Below are positions 6,722 through 14,109 of a stretch of 16,022 bases of DNA, in pieces. The translations under genes were made by a program, and so were the position numbers. The stretch is from Bacteroidota bacterium. GTDB lineage: Bacteria; Bacteroidota; Bacteroidia; Bacteroidales; PUMT01. The first letter of the stretch is position 1. Every line of letters starts with the position of its first letter. Location of the stretch: positions 1 to 16,022 of the forward strand of contig PXAP01000032.1 of NCBI GenBank assembly GCA_003567115.1, in the 5' to 3' direction. Under the pieces are notes generated by a model, which made no database searches, was not told the origin of the DNA, and saw only the letters and a list, made by a program, of their open reading frames with translations.

Positions 6722-6777
6722 CCAAAAAAGCCATAATTGTTTATGGCAATGATTATTAACCGATCTGATAATCATTG
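6722..6777 (-). terminator. Double-hairpin terminator of mpl
   Basis: Minus strand: a perfect 10-bp inverted repeat CAATGATTAT / ATAATCATTG (6768-6777 and 6747-6756, 11-base loop) overlaps the mpl stop codon. It is followed at once by CCATAA-ACAA-TTATGG (6731-6746) and a run of six T residues. The second hairpin has terminator form though its stem is AT-rich. Confidence 0.6.
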
Positions 6778-8145
6778 TGGATAATCATTGCGGATAACCT
6801 TTTTAATCAAGTCATTAAAACAGATATTATTAAAATTACCCGAGCTCATTAAAAGAAGGTTTTTATCTTTCCATTTAATCCCTTCCAGTGCGGTTACCAG
6901 TTTTTCCGAATCGGAAAAAACATTGAGCTTTTTATTACCAAAAGCCTGCCTTACCTGATCCTCGCTGAGAGCAGGCAGTCGCTTTAACTCAATGGCATGG
7001 GGATTGAAATAGACCACAGGAAAATCAGCACAATCGAGAGTTCCCCGGTAATGGTCAAGAAAATTCAGGCTGAGGCTGGAAAAAGTGTGCAATTCGATGC
7101 ATGCTGCCAGCTTCCTCGCGGGAAACTGCTCCTTAACTGCTTCAACCGTTGCCTTCAGTTTGGAAGGAGAATGGGCATAATCACGGTATATGGCAGTATC
7201 CTTATTTCCGGCCAGCAATTCCAGCCTGTTATATGCACCCGGGAATGATCTGACAGCTGCATAAAAATCATCATTCTGAATGCCAAGTTCAGCACATAGC
7301 TTTCTTGCCCCCTCGATGTTCATAAGGTTATGCCTGCCGAAAACCTTCAGTGGAACCGGCTTTTGACGATTCATAAGGTAACTGACCCCGTCATCTATCT
7401 TATAACCGGGCAGTCCATACGCTACCTTGTTTAAATTTCTGCCTGCTTTATCAACCACTTTAACCACCTCTTTGTCTTCTTTGCAATAGACAATTGTTCC
7501 CCCGGGTTCGATCAGATTTACAAACTTTACAAACTCTTCCCTGTAGCCTTCCCAGGTAGGGAATACATTGATATGGTCCCAGGCTATACCACTTAACAAT
7601 GCAATATGAGGACGGTAAACATGAAATTTGGGCCTGGGGTCGACTGCCGAGGTAAGGTACTCATCCCCTTCAAACACCATCAGGTCAGCATCATCACTAA
7701 GCCTTACCATAACATCAAAACCCTTTAACCGGGCACCGATCATATAGTCGGCATTAATTCTGCAGAACCTGAACACATGAAGCAAAACAGCTGTTATGGT
7801 GGTTTTCCCGTGACTTCCCCCGATCACCACCCTTGTTTTTTGTCTGGCGTGCTCATACAGGAATTCAGGGTAGGAATATATTCTTATTCCAAGTTCACGT
7901 GCCCTTTGCAGTTCGGGATTATCTGCACGGGCATGCATTCCCAGTATAACCGCATCGAAATTTTCATTGAGCTTTTCCGGGAACCATCCCAGGGCATCAG
8001 GCAGTAATCCCCGCTCTTTAAGCCTTGACCTGGAGGGTTCGAATATCTCGTCATCCGATCCGCTTATCCTGTATCCTTTTTCCTGAAGCGCTATTGCCAG
8101 GTTATGCATGGCACTGCCCCCAATGGCTATAAAATGAATTTTCAT
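6772..8145 (-). CDS. mpl: Mur ligase family, Mpl-type muropeptide ligase
   Basis: Mpl joins a recycled murein tripeptide (L-Ala-gamma-D-Glu-diaminopimelate) to UDP-N-acetylmuramate with ATP, in the cytoplasm. The 457-residue protein shows the MurC/Mpl layout: N-terminal Rossmann loop AIGGSAMHNLA (7-17), ATP loop GGSHGKTTIT (109-118), the central EGDEYLTSAVDPRPKF (159-173) with YRPHIALLSGIAWDH (177-191), and the C-terminal domain start RDYAHSPSK. The DPRPKF / YRP pattern distinguishes Mpl from MurC. It ends in a double-hairpin terminator; 110-185 bases before the start lie two tandem hairpin units and repeat copy 4. Bacteroidota homologues are often labelled simply peptidoglycan synthetase, so exact substrate is inferred from the family. 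Confidence 0.88.
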   Translation of the reverse strand: MKIHFIAIGGSAMHNLAIALQEKGYRISGSDDEIFEPSRSRLKERGLLPDALGWFPEKLNENFDAVILGMHARADNPELQRARELGIRIYSYPEFLYEHARQKTRVVIGGSHGKTTITAVLLHVFRFCRINADYMIGARLKGFDVMVRLSDDADLMVFEGDEYLTSAVDPRPKFHVYRPHIALLSGIAWDHINVFPTWEGYREEFVKFVNLIEPGGTIVYCKEDKEVVKVVDKAGRNLNKVAYGLPGYKIDDGVSYLMNRQKPVPLKVFGRHNLMNIEGARKLCAELGIQNDDFYAAVRSFPGAYNRLELLAGNKDTAIYRDYAHSPSKLKATVEAVKEQFPARKLAACIELHTFSSLSLNFLDHYRGTLDCADFPVVYFNPHAIELKRLPALSEDQVRQAFGNKKLNVFSDSEKLVTALEGIKWKDKNLLLMSSGNFNNICFNDLIKKVIRNDYPQ

Positions 8146-8255
8146 ACAATCTGTTAAAATTTAACTGCCTGATTTCATTCACCTTTTTCAATAATGCAGC
8201 ATCATTGTCAAACCGCAGGCATAGTCAACAGGTAAAGAATCATCACAAATCAATT

Positions 8256-8330
8256 ACCACCTGCAAGGCTTGTCCGAGCTGCAATATATATGAATCACCA
8301 CCTGCAAGGTTCGTCCGAACTGCAATATAT
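8256..8330. repeat. Two tandem 34-bp hairpin units upstream of mpl
   Basis: Units at 8256-8289 and 8297-8330 (period 41) are identical at 31 of 34 bases. Each folds as TGCA-AG-stem-GTCC-stem-TGCA; the inner stem is GCTT/GAGC in the first unit and GTTC/GAAC in the second. All three differences are in this stem and keep or improve pairing. The units adjoin truncated repeat copy 4. Confidence 0.75.
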
Positions 8331-8449
8331 TTTAACTCCGGTTTTTGCTTCGCACCGCTAATTTTTTAGCCCCACATGCCTTTCGGGCAAAGCCCCGTCA
8401 GGACATGACCACGACCTGAGGACGTGGATTTTAAAATTATATTAAAACC
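8331..8449 (+). repeat. Structured interspersed repeat, copy 4 (left end replaced)
   Basis: The copy starts at the right arm of the outer hairpin (TTTAACTCCGGTTTTTGC, 8331-8348); the left arm is absent and tandem hairpin units stand there instead. It keeps CCTTTCGGGCAAAGCCCCG (8379-8397), CCACG-ACCTGAGGA-CGTGG (8409-8427) and TTTTAA-AATTATA-TTAAAA (8430-8448). The last hairpin overlaps the 3' end of the DUF2752-type gene, whose stop codon lies within it. Confidence 0.7.
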
Positions 8450-8922
8450 AGCAGATGGCGAAAGCAAAACAAAAAAAGTATAAGAGAAATTGCTGCATCC
8501 GACCAGGCCAGAATCTTTACTTTTCTGCCGGCAGGATTTTCCTCCGGCGCATCCGGCCTGTAATTGCCGGCCTCTGCAACTACCCGTGAAGCCGGACTCT
8601 TCCTGCCTCCCATTCTGGTGAGTATACCCCCCGTAACAGTCCGCAAAAGCAACTGAAAGAAAAAAAAACCAAAAAGCAAGGGCCCGTTCCTGTTATATCC
8701 GGCAGCTGAGGAAATATTCCCTCTGATTATTTCGGAGAAGCTGTGTGAAATGCCACAGGTGGGACATTGCTGTCCGTAGGCTGCAACATGTACACATTCA
8801 ACAGGATAATTACCTGAATCAGCACTGAAGATCGCCGAATAGGCAAAAATCAAAATAATTGCCGAACCGGCTAGTATATTGACCATTTGATAAGGTGAAG
8901 CAATTATTGACAACATCTTCAT
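8437..8922 (-). CDS. DUF2752-like small membrane protein
   Basis: Function unknown. The 161-residue protein has a membrane segment at about 13-33, the family signature CPTCGISHSFSEIIRGN at 53-69 (paired cysteines C53 and C56), a second membrane segment at about 80-98, a hydrophilic loop with many Arg and Pro (102-136) and a third membrane segment at 140-160. The CPxCG followed by a short amphipathic helix is the DUF2752 hallmark. The loop and third segment extend past the usual compact domain. Its last codons and stop (TAA at 8437-8439) lie inside repeat copy 4, so the native C-terminus may have been replaced by the insertion. The start ATG sits within a 7-bp TTCATAA/TTATGAA inverted repeat (8919-8939). 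Confidence 0.75.
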   Translation of the reverse strand: MKMLSIIASPYQMVNILAGSAIILIFAYSAIFSADSGNYPVECVHVAAYGQQCPTCGISHSFSEIIRGNISSAAGYNRNGPLLFGFFFFQLLLRTVTGGILTRMGGRKSPASRVVAEAGNYRPDAPEENPAGRKVKILAWSDAAISLILFLFCFRHLLVLI

Positions 8923-9243
8923 AAATTTACTATTATGAATTACAGTTACAGTCAGCGGGCTGCATAAAATTAATCAGGAGTCTGCCTCAGCCTACGGCAG
9001 CCAAAATAACATGAATTCTACATCTGACAATTACAGCTAAAAGAACACATAATTGCATGTAGAATCGACCGCAGGTCAACAAAACCATGGGGGTTCTATA
9101 CGTCAGAAACACCTGATATGTATTACCGGTGAAATATAATTCATTGACCATTAAATTGATTCCCCGGGTTTATCCCTATTAACCCCCATGATACTGCGTA
9201 TCACAAAAAATGATTAATGACCGTAAGCCCGGCCAGGCAGACT
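8923..9243. other. Structured intergenic region between the two small membrane-protein genes
   Basis: 321 bases without a gene but with several inverted repeats: CTGCC/GGCAG (8982-9000); ATTCTACAT/ATGTAGAAT (9015-9023 and 9057-9065) enclosing CAATT/AATTG (9028-9032 and 9051-9055); CATGGGGGTT/AACCCCCATG (9086-9095 and 9181-9190); and, inside the last, ATAC-TCAG / CTGA-GTAT (about 9099-9124). No poly-T tract follows, so a simple terminator is unlikely. Confidence 0.5.
9001..9030 (-). promoter_or_regulatory. Candidate promoter of the DUF2752-like gene
   Basis: TTG (9028-9030), a 19-base spacer and TATTTTGG (9001-9008, near match to TAnnTTTG) on the minus strand. One arm of the 9-bp inverted repeat ATTCTACAT lies in the spacer, where an operator could act. 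The predicted leader is about 70 bases. Confidence 0.4.
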
Positions 9244-9708
9244 TCAATTATTATTCCTTTCTCCTTCCAGTCTTTCCAGCTCTTCAATCATCTCCTCACT
9301 GTCAAAATAAAGTGAATCATGGGGTATGGTATCATATTCTTCAAAATCTTCAATTCCTTCAACTGCTCTTCTTATTTCATCGCTGATATCATCCATTAAT
9401 CTTTCATGAAATCCGGGTCCGACCCTCCCAAGGTCGGTAGTTGCGCGCCTGATAGTTACAATCTGCCAGCCGGCAATTGAAGTGCCCAGTATTGAAATTA
9501 TCAGTGCTGCTATTATCAATCCCCTCGAAGCATTTGCAGTTTTTGCCTGGGAAAAAGCAATAGCACTTAGTATCAATGCCATTACACCCGGAATAATTGC
9601 ATACATCCCGAGGCAGGGAATAAAAGCAATAATAAGGGCTATCACCCCGATCACAAAACCTGCTACACCTAATCCCTGCCCGGCATCGGATCTTCTTTTT
9701 TCATCCAT
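9244..9708 (-). CDS. DUF4190-like small membrane protein with acidic tail
   Basis: Function unknown. The 154-residue protein has a charged N-terminus, three closely spaced Gly/Ala/Ile-rich membrane segments (about 12-31, 35-54, 61-83) with the pattern GLGVAGFVIGVIALII and later SRGLIIAALIISILG, typical of the DUF4190 fold, and then a soluble tail (85-154) that becomes strongly acidic (DEIRRAVEGIEDFEEYD, SEEMIEELERLEGE), partly able to form a helix. A membrane-anchored scaffold or partner-binding role is possible but not shown. It is followed on the same strand by the DUF2752-like gene after a structured gap. Promoter/operator-like module B lies 20 bases upstream of its start. Confidence 0.75.
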   Translation of the reverse strand: MDEKRRSDAGQGLGVAGFVIGVIALIIAFIPCLGMYAIIPGVMALILSAIAFSQAKTANASRGLIIAALIISILGTSIAGWQIVTIRRATTDLGRVGPGFHERLMDDISDEIRRAVEGIEDFEEYDTIPHDSLYFDSEEMIEELERLEGERNNN

Positions 9709-9728
9709 GGTTTATATTATGTTTTGTT

Positions 9729-9766
9729 AAATATACATGAATTTCATATCCAATTAAAATGTACAA
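9729..9766 (-). promoter_or_regulatory. Promoter/operator-like module B
   Basis: About 32 of 38 bases match module A (6440-6477). On the minus strand it carries palindrome ATGAA-A-TTCAT (9737-9747) directly before TATATTT (9729-9735). Compared with module A the outer pair of the palindrome changes from G-C to A-T together. The leader to the DUF4190-like start would be about 15 bases. Confidence 0.5.
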
Positions 9767-9931
9767 ATAAACTATTTTCAGCATATGAAACCGATCGAAG
9801 GTAAATTTTTTTACCCTAAAATACACAGAGAGAGATAAAAACCTCCGTAACCTCCGGTGATCTTCTCCGGGAAATATATTATGCCCTGACATCACTTATC
9901 ATTTGTCCTTCCGGGCAAAACTAACTCGATT

Positions 9932-12073
9932 TTACTCCTCACTGCCGAGCAATATTTCAAGTATCTTAACAGCAGTTGCCGGTACGGGTGCCCCGGGCCC
10001 GAAAATAGCCATTACACCCGCCTTGTAAAGAAAATCGTAATCCTGAGCCGGTATTACCCCTCCGGCAATCACCATTATATCATCCCTTTCCAGCTTTCTG
10101 AGCTCTTCGATAACCCGGGGGACAAGCGTTTTATGTCCGGCAGCCAGGCTGGACACCCCCAGCACATGTACATCATTCTCCACAGCTTGTTTTGCCGCCT
10201 CAAAAGGTGTCTGGAAGAGAGGCCCGATATCCACATCAAAGCCTATATCTGCATAACCCGTGGCCACCACCCTGGCTCCCCGGTCATGACCGTCCTGTCC
10301 TATCTTGGCTATCATGATCCGGGGCTGGCGGCCTTCCATTTCTGCAAAATCCCTGACCATCCGGCGGGCTTTTTCAAAATTATTGTCATCTCCTGCTTCT
10401 GATGAATATATTCCTGAAATTGAACGTGCCACTGCTTTATACCTCCCTGCTGCTTTTTCGCAGGCATAAGAGATCTCTCCCAGGCTGGCCCTTTTTTTTG
10501 CAGCCTCAACAGACAGTTCCAGAAGGTTACCTTTGCCGCTTCCGGAGGCATCGGTAATCGCATCAAGTGCCCTGTCAACCTCTTCCTGGTTTCTCTCTGC
10601 CCTTAGTTTATTTAATCTTTTTATCTGTGCTTCCCGTACAGCGGTATTGTCAACATTTAATATCTCCAGTGGGTCTTCCCTGTCCGGCCGGTAAGAGTTA
10701 ACTCCTACAATGATATCCCTGCCCGAATCGATGCGTGCCTGTTTTCGGGCGGAGGCTTCTTCAATACGCATTTTGGGAATTCCCGTTTCTATGGCTTTTG
10801 CCATACCGCCAAGTTCCTCTATCTCCTCTATACGTGCCCATGCCTTGTGTGCAATCTCATGGGTCAGCCTTTCAACATAATAAGACCCTCCCCAGGGATC
10901 TACCGAACGGGTCACAAAAGTTTCCTCTTTAAGGTAGATCTGTGTATTCCTGGCTATGCGTGCAGAAAAATCGGTGGGCAGGGCGAAGGCCTCATCAAGG
11001 GCATTGGTATGCAGCGATTGTGTATGGCCAAGGATTGCTGCCAGCGCTTCTGTACAGGTACGCGTAACATTATTGTAGGGATCCTGTTCGGTTAGACTCC
11101 ATCCCGAGGTCTGGCAGTGAGTGCGCAAGGCAAGTGACTTGGGATTTTTCGGATTGAACCGTTTTACAATTTTGGCCCAAAGCATACGTGCAGCCCTCAT
11201 TTTTGCTATCTCCATAAAGTGATTCATGCCGATTCCCCAGAAGAAGGATATCCTGGGTGCAAAAGAGTCGATATCCAGCCCGGCATTCACTCCGGTACGC
11301 AAGTATTCCAGTCCGTCAGCCAGAGTATAGGCCAGCTCTATATCAGCCGTAGCACCGGCCTCCTGCATATGGTATCCCGACACACTTATCGAGTTGAAAC
11401 GGGGCATGTTCTTTGAAGTATACTCAAGAATATCGGCAATTATACGCATTGAAAAGTCCGGGGGATAAATATAGGTGTTACGCACCATGAACTCTTTCAG
11501 TATATCATTCTGGATGGTGCCGTTGAGCTGGTCAGGACTTACTCCCTGTTCCAGTCCGGTAACAATATAGAAAGCCATCACGGGAAGAACTGCGCCGTTC
11601 ATGGTCATCGAGACCGACATCCTGTCAAGGGGTATCTCATCAAACAGGATCTTCATGTCCAGTATTGAATCAATTGCCACGCCGGCCTTCCCCACATCTC
11701 CTTCCACACGTTCATGATCGGAGTCATATCCGCGATGGGTGGCCAGATCAAAGGCAACCGACAACCCTTTTTGTCCTGCAGCAAGGTTACGGCGGTAAAA
11801 TGCATTTGATTCCTCGGCCGTTGAAAAACCTGCATACTGTCTGATGGTCCACGGCCTCATAACATACATGGTTGAATATGGCCCTCTCAGGTAAGGGGGC
11901 ATTCCGGCACCATAAGACAAATGCTCCAGTTCTTCAAGATCCTTTTCAGTATATACCGGTTTTACCGGTATCTGCTCGGTGGTCATCCATTTTGACCCGC
12001 TGCCTCCTTCAACACCCCACGGTGAAATTGTGCGTGGAGGGGATAAAATATCTATCTTTCTGTAGTCAGGCAT
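9932..12073 (-). CDS. mutB: Methylmalonyl-CoA mutase, large (catalytic) subunit
   Basis: Adenosylcobalamin-dependent enzyme that interconverts (R)-methylmalonyl-CoA and succinyl-CoA in propionate metabolism. From ATG 12073 the protein has 713 residues, normal for the alpha chain. It aligns closely with the Propionibacterium enzyme as I know it: substrate domain with RPWTIRQYAGFSTAEESNAF (Y80, equivalent of catalytic Tyr89), R198, GYHMQEAGATADIE (H235), SFFWGIGMN and HTQSLHTNALDEA; then the C-terminal B12 domain from about 583 with DGHDRG (cobalt-ligand H596), SSLAAGH and AGGVIPAQDYDF. A longer in-frame start at 12130 would overlap mutA and lacks homology. It starts 7 bases after the mutA stop with AAGGA as ribosome site: one operon. 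Confidence 0.97.
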   Translation of the reverse strand: MPDYRKIDILSPPRTISPWGVEGGSGSKWMTTEQIPVKPVYTEKDLEELEHLSYGAGMPPYLRGPYSTMYVMRPWTIRQYAGFSTAEESNAFYRRNLAAGQKGLSVAFDLATHRGYDSDHERVEGDVGKAGVAIDSILDMKILFDEIPLDRMSVSMTMNGAVLPVMAFYIVTGLEQGVSPDQLNGTIQNDILKEFMVRNTYIYPPDFSMRIIADILEYTSKNMPRFNSISVSGYHMQEAGATADIELAYTLADGLEYLRTGVNAGLDIDSFAPRISFFWGIGMNHFMEIAKMRAARMLWAKIVKRFNPKNPKSLALRTHCQTSGWSLTEQDPYNNVTRTCTEALAAILGHTQSLHTNALDEAFALPTDFSARIARNTQIYLKEETFVTRSVDPWGGSYYVERLTHEIAHKAWARIEEIEELGGMAKAIETGIPKMRIEEASARKQARIDSGRDIIVGVNSYRPDREDPLEILNVDNTAVREAQIKRLNKLRAERNQEEVDRALDAITDASGSGKGNLLELSVEAAKKRASLGEISYACEKAAGRYKAVARSISGIYSSEAGDDNNFEKARRMVRDFAEMEGRQPRIMIAKIGQDGHDRGARVVATGYADIGFDVDIGPLFQTPFEAAKQAVENDVHVLGVSSLAAGHKTLVPRVIEELRKLERDDIMVIAGGVIPAQDYDFLYKAGVMAIFGPGAPVPATAVKILEILLGSEE

Positions 12074-12080
12074 ATTCCTT

Positions 12081-13961
12081 TTATTTGATTCCAAGTTCTT
12101 CCTGGAACTGCAGGAGCATTTCCAGAACATTTGACCTCATATGAATAAAATATTTAACACCGGCCTCCCTTAACCGGTCGGCACTCTCTTTTGGATTCCC
12201 CGCCACAACGAGTATAGTCTTTCCTTTCAATATCACGGCAATTTCAGGCACTATTTCCGGGTACTCCTCATCTGAACTGCATACAACGACAATGGATGCG
12301 CCGCTTTCAAGGGCCGCCTCAGCTCCTGCTGCCGCAGTGTCAAACCCGGGATTATCAATAATATTGAAACCGGCGCAGCCGAAAAACCCTGATGAGAATC
12401 CAGCCCTCGCCTTTCGCATTACAGGATCACCGCAGGTTAACAAAAAGACACCGGGCGGTTCGCCGCCATGTCTTTCTGTCTTAAGCCTCAATTCCTCAAA
12501 TGCCTGTGCTCCGCGGTATAGCTTCAAAGGAGCAGCAACGGTTTCACCAGGAGCATCGGTAGCCGGCCAGAATGACTCTCCCTCTGCATTTTCAGATGCC
12601 CGCTCGCCAGGGTTGGGATAATAATTTGTGCCGACCAGCACATCCTTCCGTGTAGCTATGCGGCTGTCCCTTTTTGCTGCGGTTTCACCGATAAGCTCCT
12701 GAACAACTCCCTTTTTGAACGCCTCCGGTATTCCCCCCTCATCTGTTATCCGCAGGAAAAATTTCCATGACTCTCCTATGAGTGAAGAGGTAAGAGATTC
12801 AATATAATAAGATCCTGCAGCAGGATCTATCACCTTGTCAAAATAGGCCTCCTCTTTCATTATAAGATGGATGTTCCTGGCGATCCGCTGCGAAAAAGAG
12901 GCGCCCTCATTTCTGAAAGGCTTGTCAAAAGGCAGTACGATAACCGAATCGGCGCCTCCAAGAACGGCCGACATCACTTCGGTGGTTGAACGGAGAATAT
13001 TAACATAGGGATCATAAAGGGTCTTGTTCCACATCGATGTAACAGCGTTGACAACCATTCTGCCTGCTGTTTGCGGAGGGGTATCCCAGGCCTCGAGTAA
13101 ACGTGACCAGAGATATCTTGCCGCCCTGAATTTGGCTATCTCCATGAAATAATTGCTTCCTGCCGAAAAAGTAAACCTTATGCTCCTCGCTGCATCTTCG
13201 GCCGACAAACCTCCTGAGGTTAATCTCCCAAGATATTCGGCTGCCGAGGCCATGGCAAAGGCAAGCTCCTGAACGGCAGAGCCGCCGGCATTGTGAAAAA
13301 CCGTCCCGTTCACATTTATCATCGTGAAACGTGGGATACGCGGGCTATATCCTGCCATTGCCGCTGCAGCTCCAAAAGCTTTCTCTTCCCCGAAAGGGTA
13401 ATTTCCGGTGGTAAAAAGGGTTCCCAGGGGGTCATACTCAACTGAGCCATGCAGGTCAGACACTGCCCCGCCTCTTGCAACGTTTTCCTGGTCAAGTATT
13501 TCGGGAAGGTTCTCCGGCGGATTATCGCATACAAAATTAATCTCCGCCGAAGCAAGGCATATATTATGCAGCAACCGGGCAATATCTTTTTGTGTGTAGG
13601 TTTTGCTGCCGTCAAGTACAAAGCCGACTGATCCGGCCCCCTTCATGAGGGAATCAAGTGCTTTGTCATTGGCCCGGGCAACATCGGCTGCAGGAATATC
13701 CTCGCGCACCAGCCAGTCGTTCGAATCAGTCTTTTTGCCCCTTGCAAAGGGATACTCTCCGGGAAGCGACCTGAGATGGTCAAGCCCGCTGATATCATCA
13801 GGTGTGTAACAGGGTTTAACGGGTATCCCTTCAATCGTTTTACATATCAGCTTCTTTTCGTAGTCGGCTCCCTTAAGATCTCTTCGGATCAGCTCTTCCC
13901 AATCACTGACTGAAACAGGCGGAAAATCATCAAAGAGTTTTTTATCTTGATTGTCAGACAT
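12081..13961 (-). CDS. mutA: Methylmalonyl-CoA mutase, small subunit
   Basis: The non-catalytic partner of MutB in the heterodimeric mutase. The 626-residue protein has the same two-domain plan: an N-terminal dimer arm (DWEELIRRDLKGADYEKKL, 20-38), a TIM-barrel region (FSAGSNYFMEIAKFRAARYLW; DPAAGSYYIESLT) and a B12-like C-terminal domain from about 504. The cobalt-binding DxHxxG of MutB is replaced here by CGDPVMRKARAG (510-521), so this chain should not bind B12, as in known MutA proteins. First gene of the operon; no cobalamin riboswitch fits in the 148-base upstream gap, which instead has a promoter and two small hairpins. No meaB or epimerase gene is adjacent. Confidence 0.95.
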   Translation of the reverse strand: MSDNQDKKLFDDFPPVSVSDWEELIRRDLKGADYEKKLICKTIEGIPVKPCYTPDDISGLDHLRSLPGEYPFARGKKTDSNDWLVREDIPAADVARANDKALDSLMKGAGSVGFVLDGSKTYTQKDIARLLHNICLASAEINFVCDNPPENLPEILDQENVARGGAVSDLHGSVEYDPLGTLFTTGNYPFGEEKAFGAAAAMAGYSPRIPRFTMINVNGTVFHNAGGSAVQELAFAMASAAEYLGRLTSGGLSAEDAARSIRFTFSAGSNYFMEIAKFRAARYLWSRLLEAWDTPPQTAGRMVVNAVTSMWNKTLYDPYVNILRSTTEVMSAVLGGADSVIVLPFDKPFRNEGASFSQRIARNIHLIMKEEAYFDKVIDPAAGSYYIESLTSSLIGESWKFFLRITDEGGIPEAFKKGVVQELIGETAAKRDSRIATRKDVLVGTNYYPNPGERASENAEGESFWPATDAPGETVAAPLKLYRGAQAFEELRLKTERHGGEPPGVFLLTCGDPVMRKARAGFSSGFFGCAGFNIIDNPGFDTAAAGAEAALESGASIVVVCSSDEEYPEIVPEIAVILKGKTILVVAGNPKESADRLREAGVKYFIHMRSNVLEMLLQFQEELGIK

Positions 13962-14016
13962 GATTCTGCAACGTTAGAAATTTTAAGTAAAAATGCTCAC
14001 TCCATTCAGCCCTGTC

Positions 14017-14072
14017 TGATGATCATTATCATCGACGGGAAATATTATAAAGCATGCGGTTAAGCTTTAACC
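14017..14072 (-). promoter_or_regulatory. Hairpins in the mutA leader
   Basis: Palindrome GATGAT-CATT-ATCATC at 14017-14032 and GGTTAA-GCT-TTAACC at 14058-14072. The second competes with AAAGC/GCTTT (14049-14053 and 14064-14068), so the two folds exclude each other. Both lie downstream of the predicted promoter, in the leader. The first also resembles a metal-regulator (Fur-type) box. Confidence 0.4.
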
Positions 14073-14076
14073 CCTG

Positions 14077-14109
14077 CAAAGTTAAGAATAAAGATAACTA
14101 TCAGTGCAA
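14077..14109 (-). promoter_or_regulatory. Candidate promoter of mutAB
   Basis: A perfect TAACTTTG, followed by C, lies at 14077-14084 on the minus strand, with TTG at 14107-14109. The 22-base spacer is slightly longer than usual. The leader would be about 110 bases. The site abuts the stop codon of the upstream surface-protein gene. Confidence 0.5.

Larger units (their letters stand above)
6277..6771. other. Repeat-rich intergenic region between mpl and the DUF6452-type gene
   Basis: These 495 bases hold, in plus order, repeat copy 2, a 38-bp promoter/operator-like module, a small GGCA-gcat-TGCC hairpin at 6480-6491, repeat copy 3 and the mpl terminator. Two short open frames on the minus strand (6270-6458 and 6563-6775) are translations of the repeat and are not considered genes. 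Confidence 0.6.

Noticed and set aside
6270..6775. Two short minus-strand frames (62 and 70 codons) within the mpl-DUF6452 gap
   Set aside because: They are translations of repeat copies 2 and 3; the equivalent frame is not kept in the other copies and one overlaps the start of the DUF6452 gene.
6772..6803. Tandem duplication GGATAATCATTG at the 3' end of mpl
   Set aside because: Two near-adjacent 12-base copies at the stop codon; adequately explained as part of the terminator hairpin and slippage.
8256..8330. Short CRISPR array
   Set aside because: Only two units with a 7-base gap, no spacers of normal length and no cas genes.
9916..9923. TAGTTTTG on the minus strand as a promoter for the DUF4190-like gene
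   Set aside because: The -7 pattern fits, but no TTG lies at the right spacing and it is over 200 bases from the gene.
12074..12130. Longer start for mutB adding 19 residues
   Set aside because: The extra residues match no mutase sequence and overlap mutA; ATG 12073 has AAGGA just before it and gives the family length.
13962..14109. Cobalamin riboswitch before mutAB
   Set aside because: The gap is only 148 bases and lacks the conserved B12-box; only small hairpins are present.
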